Positions 39,734 to 48,025 of a stretch of 64,000 nucleotides of DNA are shown here, one piece after another (position 1 is the first letter of the stretch; every line of letters begins with the position of its first letter). A program made the position numbers and the translations under genes. The stretch is from Actibacterium sp. XHP0104 (GTDB lineage Bacteria; Pseudomonadota; Alphaproteobacteria; Rhodobacterales; Rhodobacteraceae). The notes under the pieces were generated by a model. It was not told the origin of the DNA. It saw nothing but the letters and a program-made list of their open reading frames with translations, and did no database searches. Location: assembly GCF_025751515.1 (NCBI RefSeq), contig NZ_JAOWLE010000004.1, forward strand, positions 216,445 through 280,444. The letters run 5' to 3'.

Positions 39734-41437
39734 CTAGACCTTTTCCAGCACATAGGTGCCAGGCGCCGGATCGGTCGGTTTGTAGGTCCGGTTGCCCAGC
39801 GAGCGCGGCTTGGCCTTTTCGGTGCCCGGATTGACCTTTTCCAGCCAGCCCAGCCAATGCGGCCACCAGCTGCCTTCGGAGACAGTGGCGGTTTCCAGCC
39901 AGGTGTCGGCGTTATCGGCGGTTTTGCCCTCGGTCCAGAATTGCTTGCGGTTGCGCACCGGGTGGTTGATCACCGTGCCCGAGACATGGCCGCCGGTGGT
40001 CAGAACGAACTCGCACGGGCCGCCGACCAGCGAGGTGGCGGTCAGCGACGACTGCCACGGCACGATATGATCGCCGTCAGCCGCCAGGAAATAGCAGGGC
40101 AGGTTGATATTGCGCGTATCAACCGGCTTGCCCGCGAAGGTCAGCGCGCCGGGCTGTTTCAGCTTGTCGGCCATGTACATGTCTTCGACAAAGGTCTTGT
40201 ACCACTTGGCCGGCAGGTTCGAGGTGTCCGAGTTCCAGTACAGCACGTCGAACGGCGGCGGAGCCTTGCCCAGCAGATAGTTCGACACGACAAAGTTCCA
40301 GATCGATTCATTGACGTGCAGCATCGCCATGGCATTGGCGATGTCGCGGCCCGGGGCCACGTTTTCCGATTTCAGACGCAGGCGATAGGCGTTGTTCTGG
40401 CTTTCGTCCATGAACACGCCCAGCTGGCCGGGGTTGGAAAAGTCGATCATCGACGACAGGAAGGTCGCGCTGCCCAGCTTGGCCCGCAGCTCGTCGGTCA
40501 GCACGGCCAGCGCGGCGACCAGCATCGAGCCGCCGTTGCACCAGCCCAGAATGTCGACACTATCCGATTTCGACACGTCCGAGGTGACCTTGATCGCCTC
40601 GAAGATGCCCTTTTCGATATATTCGTCCCAGCCATATTCGCCCAGCTCGCGGTCGGGGTTGCGCCAGGCGATGGTATAGACGCTGTGACCCTGCTCCAGC
40701 ATGTAGCGGATCATGGATTTCTTTTCGTTCAGGTCGAAAATGTAGAACTTGTTCACGCAGGGCGGCACGATCAGGATCGGATTGCTGCGCACCTTGGCGG
40801 TCATCGGTTCGTATTGAATGACTTCGATCAGCTCGTTGCGATAGATCACCGCGCCGGGGCTGGTGGCCAGGTTCTTGCCCACCTCGAACGCATTCTCGTC
40901 GGTGGTGGTGATATAGCCCTTTTCCAGGTCGGCAAGCAGGTTCTTGAACCCGTCGATCAGGCTTTGACCCTTGGTTTCGCGCGCCAGCTTGAGAACCTCG
41001 GGGTTGGTCAGCGCATAGTTCGATGGCGCCAGGCCATCGGCCGCGACACGGGCGTAAAAGCTGAGCTGATCCTGCTGATGAGCGGGCAGGCCGGCGGAAT
41101 CTGCGATATCGACCATCGCCTTGGTGGTCAGCTCATACGACTGGCGCAGCAGCGGGAAAATACCCTCATTCCATTCATCGGCCTTGAAGCGATGATCGCG
41201 CGACGGCTCGGATGCGGCATTCAGCCACACGCGGGCCAGGTCTTTCTGGTATTCCAGCCAGGTCTGGGTCCAGGCGGCAAACGGGTTCTTGTCGTTGCCA
41301 TAAAGGGTTTCGAAAGATTTCAGGAAATCCTTCGACAGATCCTTCATCTTGCCCTGCTCCATATTCGCAAAGACCGGGTGGTTTTCCATGGATTGCTTGA
41401 AGAGCTTTTCGATCTGTTCACTCAGTTCATTCTTCAT
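39734..41437 (-). CDS. phaC: Class I poly(3-hydroxyalkanoate) synthase
   Basis: A 567-residue synthase polymerising hydroxyacyl-CoA. The lipase-like box is GWCNGG with nucleophile Cys300, a variant of the usual GxCxGG. AADGDHIVPW supplies the Asp and GGHVSGTVINHP the His (about residue 484). I use the ATG starting MKNELSEQIEK with GCAGGA just upstream. It is in an operon with phaZ. No phasin or phaR gene is visible next to it. Confidence 0.95.
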   Translation of the reverse strand: MKNELSEQIEKLFKQSMENHPVFANMEQGKMKDLSKDFLKSFETLYGNDKNPFAAWTQTWLEYQKDLARVWLNAASEPSRDHRFKADEWNEGIFPLLRQSYELTTKAMVDIADSAGLPAHQQDQLSFYARVAADGLAPSNYALTNPEVLKLARETKGQSLIDGFKNLLADLEKGYITTTDENAFEVGKNLATSPGAVIYRNELIEVIQYEPMTAKVRSNPILIVPPCVNKFYIFDLNEKKSMIRYMLEQGHSVYTIAWRNPDRELGEYGWDEYIEKGIFEAIKVTSDVSKSDSVDILGWCNGGSMLVAALAVLTDELRAKLGSATFLSSMIDFSNPGQLGVFMDESQNNAYRLRLKSENVAPGRDIANAMAMLHVNESIWNFVVSNYLLGKAPPPFDVLYWNSDTSNLPAKWYKTFVEDMYMADKLKQPGALTFAGKPVDTRNINLPCYFLAADGDHIVPWQSSLTATSLVGGPCEFVLTTGGHVSGTVINHPVRNRKQFWTEGKTADNADTWLETATVSEGSWWPHWLGWLEKVNPGTEKAKPRSLGNRTYKPTDPAPGTYVLEKV

Positions 41438-41732
41438 TTTCCTGCCCTTCTTGCGCGGCGAAATCATCTATCAAGGCGCGAACTGGCGCGCACGCCTGTT
41501 TTACAGGCACAATGCTGTCAGCATACGCACCCGGTAGCTATATCACATATAAATGTTACACCAATTTTTCTTTGGCCTGCCTGCGGATGCAGGCCCTGCA
41601 CAGCCTTGCGGCGTCGATCGGGCCCAGGCTTTGCGCCACGAGGAAAGAAGCGCCCATGTGTTCAACCCGCCGGCCACGGGCACCAAGGTGCGCTAGGCCG
41701 ACGGGTCATATGCGATAGCCGAACAGGCCTGA
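41438..41732 (-). promoter_or_regulatory. Upstream region of phaC with a possible promoter
   Basis: A 295-bp gene-free stretch between phaC and the cupredoxin gene. On the minus strand TTGGTG (41564-41559) and TATAGC (41542-41537) are 16 nt apart and may be a weak -35/-10 pair in an AT-rich patch. An inverted repeat GGCCTGC/GCAGGCC (41574-41595) has no T run. Nothing else is recognised. Confidence 0.35.
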
Positions 41733-42065
41733 TCAGTCGGTGACGGTGATCCGGGCCCTCATGTTCGGGTGATAGGCGCAGACATAGTCAAAGCTGCCCG
41801 CCTGATCGAAGGTGATCGCCGCCTCGTCGTCCCGGCGCAGCTCTCCGGTATCCCATGTGCCGCCGCTGTCGGTGGCCGTGTGCGGCGCGGCATCGCGGTT
41901 GATCCAGGTAATGGTCGTTCCCTTCGGCACAGTCATTTCGGGCGGGTCGAACTTGAACCGCCTGATCTCGATCTGAACGCTATTCCCGCCAAGCGCCGGC
42001 CCGGCCAGGATGGCACCCAGAAGGGCGCCAAACCGGCGGCGGGTCAGGTGGGTCAGTTGCCGCAT
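41733..42065 (-). CDS. Exported cupredoxin (amicyanin/plastocyanin-like)
   Basis: A 110-residue blue-copper-type protein. A twin-arginine-like signal TRRRFGALLGAILAGPALG spans about residues 8-27. Copper ligands are the first His in APHTATD and the C-terminal cluster CAYHPNM (Cys, His, Met). It probably carries electrons or binds copper in the periplasm. It overlaps the upstream DUF4142 gene by 13 bp, so the two are made together. Confidence 0.86.
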   Translation of the reverse strand: MRQLTHLTRRRFGALLGAILAGPALGGNSVQIEIRRFKFDPPEMTVPKGTTITWINRDAAPHTATDSGGTWDTGELRRDDEAAITFDQAGSFDYVCAYHPNMRARITVTD

Positions 42066-42574
42066 TGCAGCCCGGCCAGCATCATCTCGGCATGGCCCTC
42101 GTGCTGTTGAAAGGTCACCAGCGCCTCTTCCAGCAGGCCCTTCAGCGGCGCCACGGTGACGGCGGGAATAAAGCTGTCCTTGACCGTGGAGTTGACGATC
42201 TGGTGATAGCCCAGCTCGTTCGCGGCATAGGCACAGTCGAACGCCTTGCCCGACAGCGCCGACAGCTCGGCCCGTTTCTGCGCGGCGCCGCTCAGCAGGG
42301 CCTGCGACAGGTCGTTATCCTGCGGCGTGACGTTCAGCTCGGTGATCAGCGCGCCGGCGGCGTCGTTCACGGCCATATGGTCGCGCAGCATCAGGGCGGC
42401 AAACTCGCGCACGGCGGGGGTGTCGGACATGGCCAGCGCAAGATGCGCATAGCGAATGTCGATCTGGCCAGCGGTATAGGCGGTATGCGCGATCTCAAGG
42501 TCGTTCATGCCGTCCTGGGCCTGGACGGCGGTCACGCTAAGCCCAAGGGCGATGGCCGAAAGAAGATACTTCAT
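42053..42574 (-). CDS. DUF4142 exported protein
   Basis: A 173-residue protein with a signal peptide ending near VQAQD, then a four-helix ferritin-like DUF4142 domain. That domain is recognised by IAHTAYTAGQIDIRYAHLAL, the FAALMLRDHMAVND block and a C-terminal FQQHEGHAEMML. Function unknown; such proteins often sit near redox or stress genes. I start at the ATG next to the signal peptide; a long in-frame extension upstream is an artefact. Co-transcribed with the cupredoxin and divergent from an AraC regulator. Confidence 0.83.
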   Translation of the reverse strand: MKYLLSAIALGLSVTAVQAQDGMNDLEIAHTAYTAGQIDIRYAHLALAMSDTPAVREFAALMLRDHMAVNDAAGALITELNVTPQDNDLSQALLSGAAQKRAELSALSGKAFDCAYAANELGYHQIVNSTVKDSFIPAVTVAPLKGLLEEALVTFQQHEGHAEMMLAGLQCGN

Positions 42575-42712
42575 CAAAGTGATCCTTACATTGGTTGATA
42601 CCCTGACAGATGGCCAAAATGCCGGCCGGTTTTGAATGACCGGACGTTCGCAAAACATGTCAGATCGTCCGCAACACTGGACGCAAGGACAGGATACGGG
42701 CAGAATACCCCT

Positions 42713-43654
42713 ATGCTTGACCTGCTTAGCGATATCCTTACACGCCTGTCCGTTCGCGGAACGCTGTACTTTCGGACCTCGCTGTCCGAGCCCTGGGGGA
42801 TCAAGGTTCCGCACTATGAAAACGTGGCGCGTTTCCATTACGCCCATCGCGGCGACTGTCAGGTGCGCGTGCATCCGGGGATGGAGACGATCAGCCTGGA
42901 ACAGGGTGATCTGATCCTGATCCCGCATGGGGCGATGCATGACCTCTACTGCAAGGCGACCCCGCCCGATCAGGTTTTTCCGCTGGAAAAGGTGCTGGAA
43001 AAATCGGGCTATGACGGGCGTGGCGTTCTGGTTTACGGCGGCGATGCCAATGACCGCGAGGTGCAACTGATCTGCGGGCATTTCTCTTTCGCGCCGTTCT
43101 CGCGCCATGTGCTGCTGGACCGACTGCCGCCGCTGATTCATATCCGGAACTATGGCGAAAACGCCGGGCCCTGGCTTGAGACCAGCCTGCGGATGATCGG
43201 GTCAGAGGCCGGCGGCGCGCGCCTTGGCGGCGACCTTATCGCGCTCAAGCTGTCCGAGGCGATCTTTGCCCAGGCCATCCGCACCTATCTCGAACGCCAG
43301 GTCGATGCCCATCACCCGCTGGCCGCCTTTGCCGATCCGCATATCAGCCGCGCCCTGACCGCCTTTCACCAGGCGCCGGCGCAACCCTGGAGCATTCAGG
43401 ATCTCGCCCGCGAGGCCGCCCTGTCGCGCACGGTGTTCGCGCAGCTGTTCAGCGAAAAGATGGGCATGACGCCGATGCAATACATCACCTCGTGGCGCAT
43501 GCAGATCGCCCGCGAAGGCCTGGCTGGGCACAAGCTCAGCGTCGCCGATGTGGCCGAAAAGACGGGCTATTCCTCTGAATCGTCGTTCTCGCGCGTGTTT
43601 CAGAAAGAGGTCGGGATGCGCCCGGCCGCGTTCCGCAAGGCGGCCCGCGCCTAG
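42713..43654 (+). CDS. AraC-family regulator with cupin domain
   Basis: A 313-residue regulator. An N-terminal cupin (AraC cupin_6 type, starting LDLLSDILTRLSVRGTLYF) probably senses a small ligand. The C-terminal HTH_18 has two helix-turn-helix units (SIQDLAREAALSRTVFAQLF and VADVAEKTGYSSESSFSRVF). It is divergent from the DUF4142-cupredoxin pair over 138 bp, which suggests it controls them (inference). Confidence 0.9.
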   Translation: MLDLLSDILTRLSVRGTLYFRTSLSEPWGIKVPHYENVARFHYAHRGDCQVRVHPGMETISLEQGDLILIPHGAMHDLYCKATPPDQVFPLEKVLEKSGYDGRGVLVYGGDANDREVQLICGHFSFAPFSRHVLLDRLPPLIHIRNYGENAGPWLETSLRMIGSEAGGARLGGDLIALKLSEAIFAQAIRTYLERQVDAHHPLAAFADPHISRALTAFHQAPAQPWSIQDLAREAALSRTVFAQLFSEKMGMTPMQYITSWRMQIAREGLAGHKLSVADVAEKTGYSSESSFSRVFQKEVGMRPAAFRKAARA

Positions 43655-43677
43655 CCCCGGCGGGCGGCGGCACGCCC

Positions 43678-43717
43678 TGCACATTTCCTGCACATCTTGA
43701 CGGGCCGATCTGCACAA
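43678..43717 (+). promoter_or_regulatory. Three in-phase TGCAC repeats before the exosortase gene
   Basis: TGCACA(T/A) occurs at 43678, 43689 and 43711, that is, at spacings of 11 and 22 bp on the same DNA face. Direct repeats of this type (TGCAC-N6-TGCAC) are how OmpR/PhoB/CreB-family regulators bind. A TTGACG (43697-43702) between copies two and three could be a -35 element. A regulator of that family is encoded in the same operon. Confidence 0.5.
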
Positions 43718-43738
43718 CTGCCTGCGTAAAACCGCGGC

Positions 43739-45160
43739 ATGGAACAAAAACGCGACATCTTGCTGTGGATTGGCCTTTCGACTGCATCGGCCCTGTTGGC
43801 CATCGAACCCGTGCGGTGGCTGATCACCAGCTGGCGCGACCCCTCATACCAATCCGATGGAGGCTGGTATGGGGCGGTGATCGCCGGGCTGGCAATCGCG
43901 TCGGTTTGCAGCTCATCCCCCAGGGGCCCCGACACGCGAGGGCGCGTTTTTGTTCTATTCCTGTTTGCGGCGATGACCCGGCTGGCGGGGCAGATGCTGG
44001 CGATCAACATCCTCAGCGCGCTTGCCCTGGCGATCGACGTCTTTGCGCTGGCCACGCTCTTGCGGCTTGATCAGCGTCGGCTGGTGCTGTCGCCGTTCTG
44101 GTTGTCGGTGTTCTTTCTGTTCTGCCTGCCGCTGGCGCCGATCCTCGAGCGCGTCGCGGGGTTTCCGCTTCAGATGATGTCGGCCGAGGTGGCCTGCGCG
44201 ATGCTGTCGCCGGTCTTTTCCGATCTGGTCTGCGAAGGGGTGCGGCTGCGGCTTGGCGGCGTTGACGTTCTGGTCGATCTGCCCTGTTCGGGCGCGTCGG
44301 GCCTGTTGCTGATGGTCAGCCTCTGGGCCTTTCTCAACGTGCTGTTCCGCCCGGGCCTGGTCTATGCGACGCTGGCCGGCCTTGTGGTCGGGCTGGCCAC
44401 GGTGATCGGCAACGGCGTGCGGATCACCCTGCTGGCCGCCGGGTTGGGGCATGGCATCGACACGATGCAGCCCACCCTGCATTCGGCGATCGGGCTGGTA
44501 TCGCTGGCGCTGGTCGCGCTGCCGGTGGTGCTGTTCTATCGCCCTCAACCCGCCACGCCGCGCCGCGGTCTGTTACCGGCGGTCACGTTGCCCCGCGTGC
44601 TGCATCTGCCGGTGACATTGCTGGCGGTGGCGATGGCGGTTGCTGTGATCAACGCCCCGCGCACGCCGCTGGATCTGTCTGATCCCATGACCGAGATCCG
44701 CCTGCCCGGCCAACTGCTTGGCAACCCGGCGCAAGAGGTGCCGCTTAGCCCGACCGAGCAGCTGTATTTCGCCAGCTACGGCGGCACCGCGCAAAAGGCT
44801 CAGTTCGGCCCGATGGGTTTGAACATCGTTCGCACAACCTCGCCCCTGCGCCATCTGCATTCGCCCGCGACCTGCCTGCTGGGCATGGGATATCGCGTCC
44901 AGTTCCTTGGCACGCGGTTCGATCCGCTGCCCACTTCGGTTTACGAGGCCACCTCGCCCGACGGCCAGGTCTGGACCGTCGCGGTCAGCTTTGTCTCGCA
45001 GGACGGGGCGCAAACCGCCGGTGTCGGCGAGGCCGTCTGGAGCTGGCTGAACGGATCGTCGCGCGTGTGGCAATCGGTGCAGCGCATCACCCCCAAAACC
45101 ATGCCCGAGGCCGAACGTCGCGCCTTTGAAAACGCGGCCCTTGCCGCCCTCGATCTTTGA
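43739..45160 (+). CDS. Exosortase (XrtT-like) fused to an EpsI-like domain
   Basis: A 473-residue inner-membrane protein with about eight membrane segments in residues 8-266. The exosortase triad is visible: Cys183 in LPCSGASG, Arg228 in GNGVRIT and His248 in TLHSAIG. After another helix (about 290-305) comes an EpsI/DUF3485-like domain with HSPATCLLGMGYRV. Exosortases cleave PEP-CTERM proteins at the membrane. The following gene encodes a single fitting substrate. No clear Shine-Dalgarno sequence precedes the ATG. The XrtT label rests on this neighbourhood. Confidence 0.83.
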   Translation: MEQKRDILLWIGLSTASALLAIEPVRWLITSWRDPSYQSDGGWYGAVIAGLAIASVCSSSPRGPDTRGRVFVLFLFAAMTRLAGQMLAINILSALALAIDVFALATLLRLDQRRLVLSPFWLSVFFLFCLPLAPILERVAGFPLQMMSAEVACAMLSPVFSDLVCEGVRLRLGGVDVLVDLPCSGASGLLLMVSLWAFLNVLFRPGLVYATLAGLVVGLATVIGNGVRITLLAAGLGHGIDTMQPTLHSAIGLVSLALVALPVVLFYRPQPATPRRGLLPAVTLPRVLHLPVTLLAVAMAVAVINAPRTPLDLSDPMTEIRLPGQLLGNPAQEVPLSPTEQLYFASYGGTAQKAQFGPMGLNIVRTTSPLRHLHSPATCLLGMGYRVQFLGTRFDPLPTSVYEATSPDGQVWTVAVSFVSQDGAQTAGVGEAVWSWLNGSSRVWQSVQRITPKTMPEAERRAFENAALAALDL

Positions 45161-45186
45161 GTACCGACCGTCAGAAGGAGTTTACT

Positions 45187-47286
45187 ATGTCCATTCCCGC
45201 CAAACGTCGCGCGCCGCACCTGACGGGTCGCCGCTTTCCGCGCCTCAACCGCGCGGCGGTGACCCTTCTGGCCTTTGCCATGGTTCTGGCCATTCCCTTT
45301 GCCGCCCTGGCCCAGCCCGGCCGCGACGATGTCGCGGGGCGGGTCGTGGCGCGGGTGGGGGGCGCCGCGGTCGAGCTGCCGCTGCTGGACAGCGCCTACC
45401 GGGTCAACATCCAGGGCGACATGGCCACGGTCGAGCTGCGCCAGATATTTTCAAACCCGTCGCATATGCCGCTTGAGGCCGAATACCTGTTTCCGCTGAA
45501 CCAGAACGCGGCGGTGTTCGGCATGACCATGCGGGTCGGGGATGAAATCGTGCAGGCGGTGATCCGCGAAAAGGAAACCGCCCAGGCCGAATTCAAACAG
45601 GCCGCCGCCGAGGGCAAGGCCGCCGCCCTGCTGACCCAGCACCGCCCGAACATGTTCACCCAGAAGATCGCGAACCTGATGCCCGGTCTGCCGGTTGAGG
45701 TGACGCTGAAATACGTGCAGATGGTGCCCAAGATCGATGGGCAATACGAACTGGTCGTGCCGCTGATCGTTGGGCCGCGCTATGAAAGCCCGCAGTCGCC
45801 CGCGCTGGCCGAGGCGCCCGAAACCCTGCCGCCCGCACCTGAGGGAACCTGGTCGATCAGCCCGCTGCCGGCCTATCCGGTCGTGGCCGGGCTGGACCTG
45901 CCCGAAACCATCCTGTCGGATCGGGTGTCGCTGGATCTGAACATGGTTTCCGGGGTCCAGCTGTCGCAGTTCGCCAGCCCGACCCACCCGCTTGACGTGA
46001 CCCATGGCGACACCGGCCTGACCGCGCGTTTCGCGGAGGGCAAGGTGATGGACAACAAGGATCTGGTCTTGCGCTACATGCTGGGCGGCGACACCTTGCA
46101 GGCCGCGACCCTGACCCATCACGATGACCGCGGCGGTTTCCTGTCGCTGATGATCGAGCCGCCCGCCATGCCCGACGAAACCACCGTCACCCCGCGCGAG
46201 CTGATCTTTGTGCTGGATACTTCGGGCTCGATGTCGGGCGAACCCATGGCGGCCAGCAAGCGGTTCATGGATGCCGCGCTGGGCGGGCTGCGCGAAGGCG
46301 ATTATTTCCGCATCATCCCGTTTTCGAACACCGCCCGGCATTTCGCCGAGGGGCCCAGCCAGGCGACGCCCGCGAATATCCGGGCCGGGCGCAGGTTCGT
46401 CGCGCGCCTGTCGACCGGTGGCGGCACCGAGATCGACAACGCCATGCGCACCGCCTTTGCCACGCACAGCCCCGAGGGCACGATGCGCATCGTCGTCTTT
46501 CTGTCTGACGGCTATATCGGCGCCGAAGACCAGGTGCTGCGCACCATTCGCGAACAGAGCGGCCAGGCGCGCATCTATGCCTTTGGCATCGGCAGTTCGG
46601 TCAACCGGTATCTGCTGGATGCCATGGCCGAAGAGGGCCGCGGCTATGCCCGCTATGTCGGGCTGGACGAAGACGCGATGGAGGTGGCCGAGACCATGGC
46701 CGCGAATCTGAAAACCCCTCTGCTGACCGATATCGAAATCGACTGGGGCGGGCTGAAGGTCTCGGATGTGACGCCCGCGCGCCTGCCTGACCTCTTTGCC
46801 GGCAACAGCCTGCGGGTGCATGCGCGCTATGCCGGTGTGGCCGATGGGCAGGTGGTGCTGAAAGGGCTGGTTCAGGGTCGGCTGGCCGAAATGCCGGTCA
46901 GGCTGGTTCTGTCCGATCAGCCGGGCGAGGCGGCGCTGCCGCTGATCTGGGCGCGCAACAAGATCGCGATGCTGGAACGCCGCATCGCCGTTCGCGACCG
47001 GCCCGATGCTGCCGATGCCGAGATCACCCGGCTGGGGCTCGAATTCTCGCTGCAAACACGCAACACGTCATTCGTGGCGGTATCGCAAAAGGTGGTGAAC
47101 ACCACCGGGCAGGCGGCCATGCCGGCATCGGTGCCTCTGCCCATGGTGTCGGGTGTGACTGCCAAGGCCTATCCGCAGGGTTTCGCGGGGTCGTCCTCGC
47201 CCGAGCCCGAGGCCATTCTGGGCATGATCATGATCGCGGCGATGACGGTGCTGGGGCTGCGTCGCCGCCGCGCGGGGGCGGGGTGA
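45187..47286 (+). CDS. VIT/VWA-domain surface protein with PEP-type sorting tail
   Basis: A 699-residue exported protein. The signal peptide lies at about residues 15-40. The VIT domain (about 45-175) includes the conserved AEYLFPLNQNAAVFGM. The VWA domain (about 335-510) has the MIDAS motif DTSGSMS. The C-terminus reads PEPEAILG (PEP at 672-674), then a hydrophobic helix and RRRR, the three-part layout of an exosortase sorting signal. AAGGAG lies 6 nt before the ATG. It is the presumed sole substrate of the exosortase upstream. Confidence 0.9.
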   Translation: MSIPAKRRAPHLTGRRFPRLNRAAVTLLAFAMVLAIPFAALAQPGRDDVAGRVVARVGGAAVELPLLDSAYRVNIQGDMATVELRQIFSNPSHMPLEAEYLFPLNQNAAVFGMTMRVGDEIVQAVIREKETAQAEFKQAAAEGKAAALLTQHRPNMFTQKIANLMPGLPVEVTLKYVQMVPKIDGQYELVVPLIVGPRYESPQSPALAEAPETLPPAPEGTWSISPLPAYPVVAGLDLPETILSDRVSLDLNMVSGVQLSQFASPTHPLDVTHGDTGLTARFAEGKVMDNKDLVLRYMLGGDTLQAATLTHHDDRGGFLSLMIEPPAMPDETTVTPRELIFVLDTSGSMSGEPMAASKRFMDAALGGLREGDYFRIIPFSNTARHFAEGPSQATPANIRAGRRFVARLSTGGGTEIDNAMRTAFATHSPEGTMRIVVFLSDGYIGAEDQVLRTIREQSGQARIYAFGIGSSVNRYLLDAMAEEGRGYARYVGLDEDAMEVAETMAANLKTPLLTDIEIDWGGLKVSDVTPARLPDLFAGNSLRVHARYAGVADGQVVLKGLVQGRLAEMPVRLVLSDQPGEAALPLIWARNKIAMLERRIAVRDRPDAADAEITRLGLEFSLQTRNTSFVAVSQKVVNTTGQAAMPASVPLPMVSGVTAKAYPQGFAGSSSPEPEAILGMIMIAAMTVLGLRRRRAGAG

Positions 47287-47347
47287 TCCGATGCCCGACC
47301 CGCATGTCAGGCTGGACATGGGCGCCGACCCTTGCAAGACATCTCCC

Positions 47348-48025
47348 ATGGCTACGCATGTTCTGATCGTCGATGACGACCCAAAGATTCGAGACATCAT
47401 CCGCATCGCGCTGGACGCGGCCGGGATGCGCACAACCGAGGCGTCGAACGGCGAGATCGCCCTGACCCATATCGCCCGCGAAAAGATCGACCTGGTGGTG
47501 CTGGATATCGGGATGCCCAGGATGGACGGGTTCGATTGCTGCAAGGCGATCCGGTCGAAATCGGATGTGCCGGTGCTGTTCCTGACCGCCCGCGATGACG
47601 AGATCGACAGGGTGCTGGGCTTTCAGCTGGGGGCGGATGACTTTGTGCCCAAACCCTTTAGCCCGCGCGAGCTGGTGCTGCGGATCAAGGCCATCCTGTC
47701 GCGCAGCCGCGCGACCGGCCGGCATCAGCACCACGGTCGCCTGACGCTGGATGCGGCCGGGCATCTGTGCCGCATCTCCGACCAGACGCTTGATCTGACC
47801 GCGACCGAGTTTCAGCTGCTGGCCTGCCTGCTGGCCCGGCCCGATCACGTGCACGACCGCAATCAGCTGATACAGGCCATTTACGGCGCCAACTCGACCA
47901 TGTCGGGCCGCACGATCGACAGCCATGTGCGCAACATCCGTGCCAAGGCGGGGCAGGTGGGCTGTGACGACATCATCGTCACCGTTCATGGCGTCGGCAT
48001 AAAGCTTGGCCCATGCAGCCTGTAA
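47348..48025 (+). CDS. OmpR-family response regulator
   Basis: A 225-residue regulator. The receiver domain has VDDDPK, the phosphoacceptor Asp in VVLDIGMPRMDG and the Lys in VPKPFSPREL. The winged helix (about 125-220) contains DLTATEFQLLACLL and the recognition helix GRTIDSHVRNIRAK. It overlaps the kinase gene by 13 bp. In marine gammaproteobacteria a similar regulator/kinase pair accompanies a dedicated sortase. An upstream ATG at 47318 is an alternative start. Confidence 0.9.
   Translation: MATHVLIVDDDPKIRDIIRIALDAAGMRTTEASNGEIALTHIAREKIDLVVLDIGMPRMDGFDCCKAIRSKSDVPVLFLTARDDEIDRVLGFQLGADDFVPKPFSPRELVLRIKAILSRSRATGRHQHHGRLTLDAAGHLCRISDQTLDLTATEFQLLACLLARPDHVHDRNQLIQAIYGANSTMSGRTIDSHVRNIRAKAGQVGCDDIIVTVHGVGIKLGPCSL

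Noticed and set aside
41574..41595. Inverted repeat GGCCTGC/GCAGGCC upstream of phaC as a terminator
   Set aside because: No T run follows on either strand and no gene ends there.
39137..41743. An 868-codon plus-strand open frame over phaZ and phaC
   Set aside because: It is antisense to two well-recognised genes, and its composition is that expected from the complementary strand of high-G+C coding DNA.
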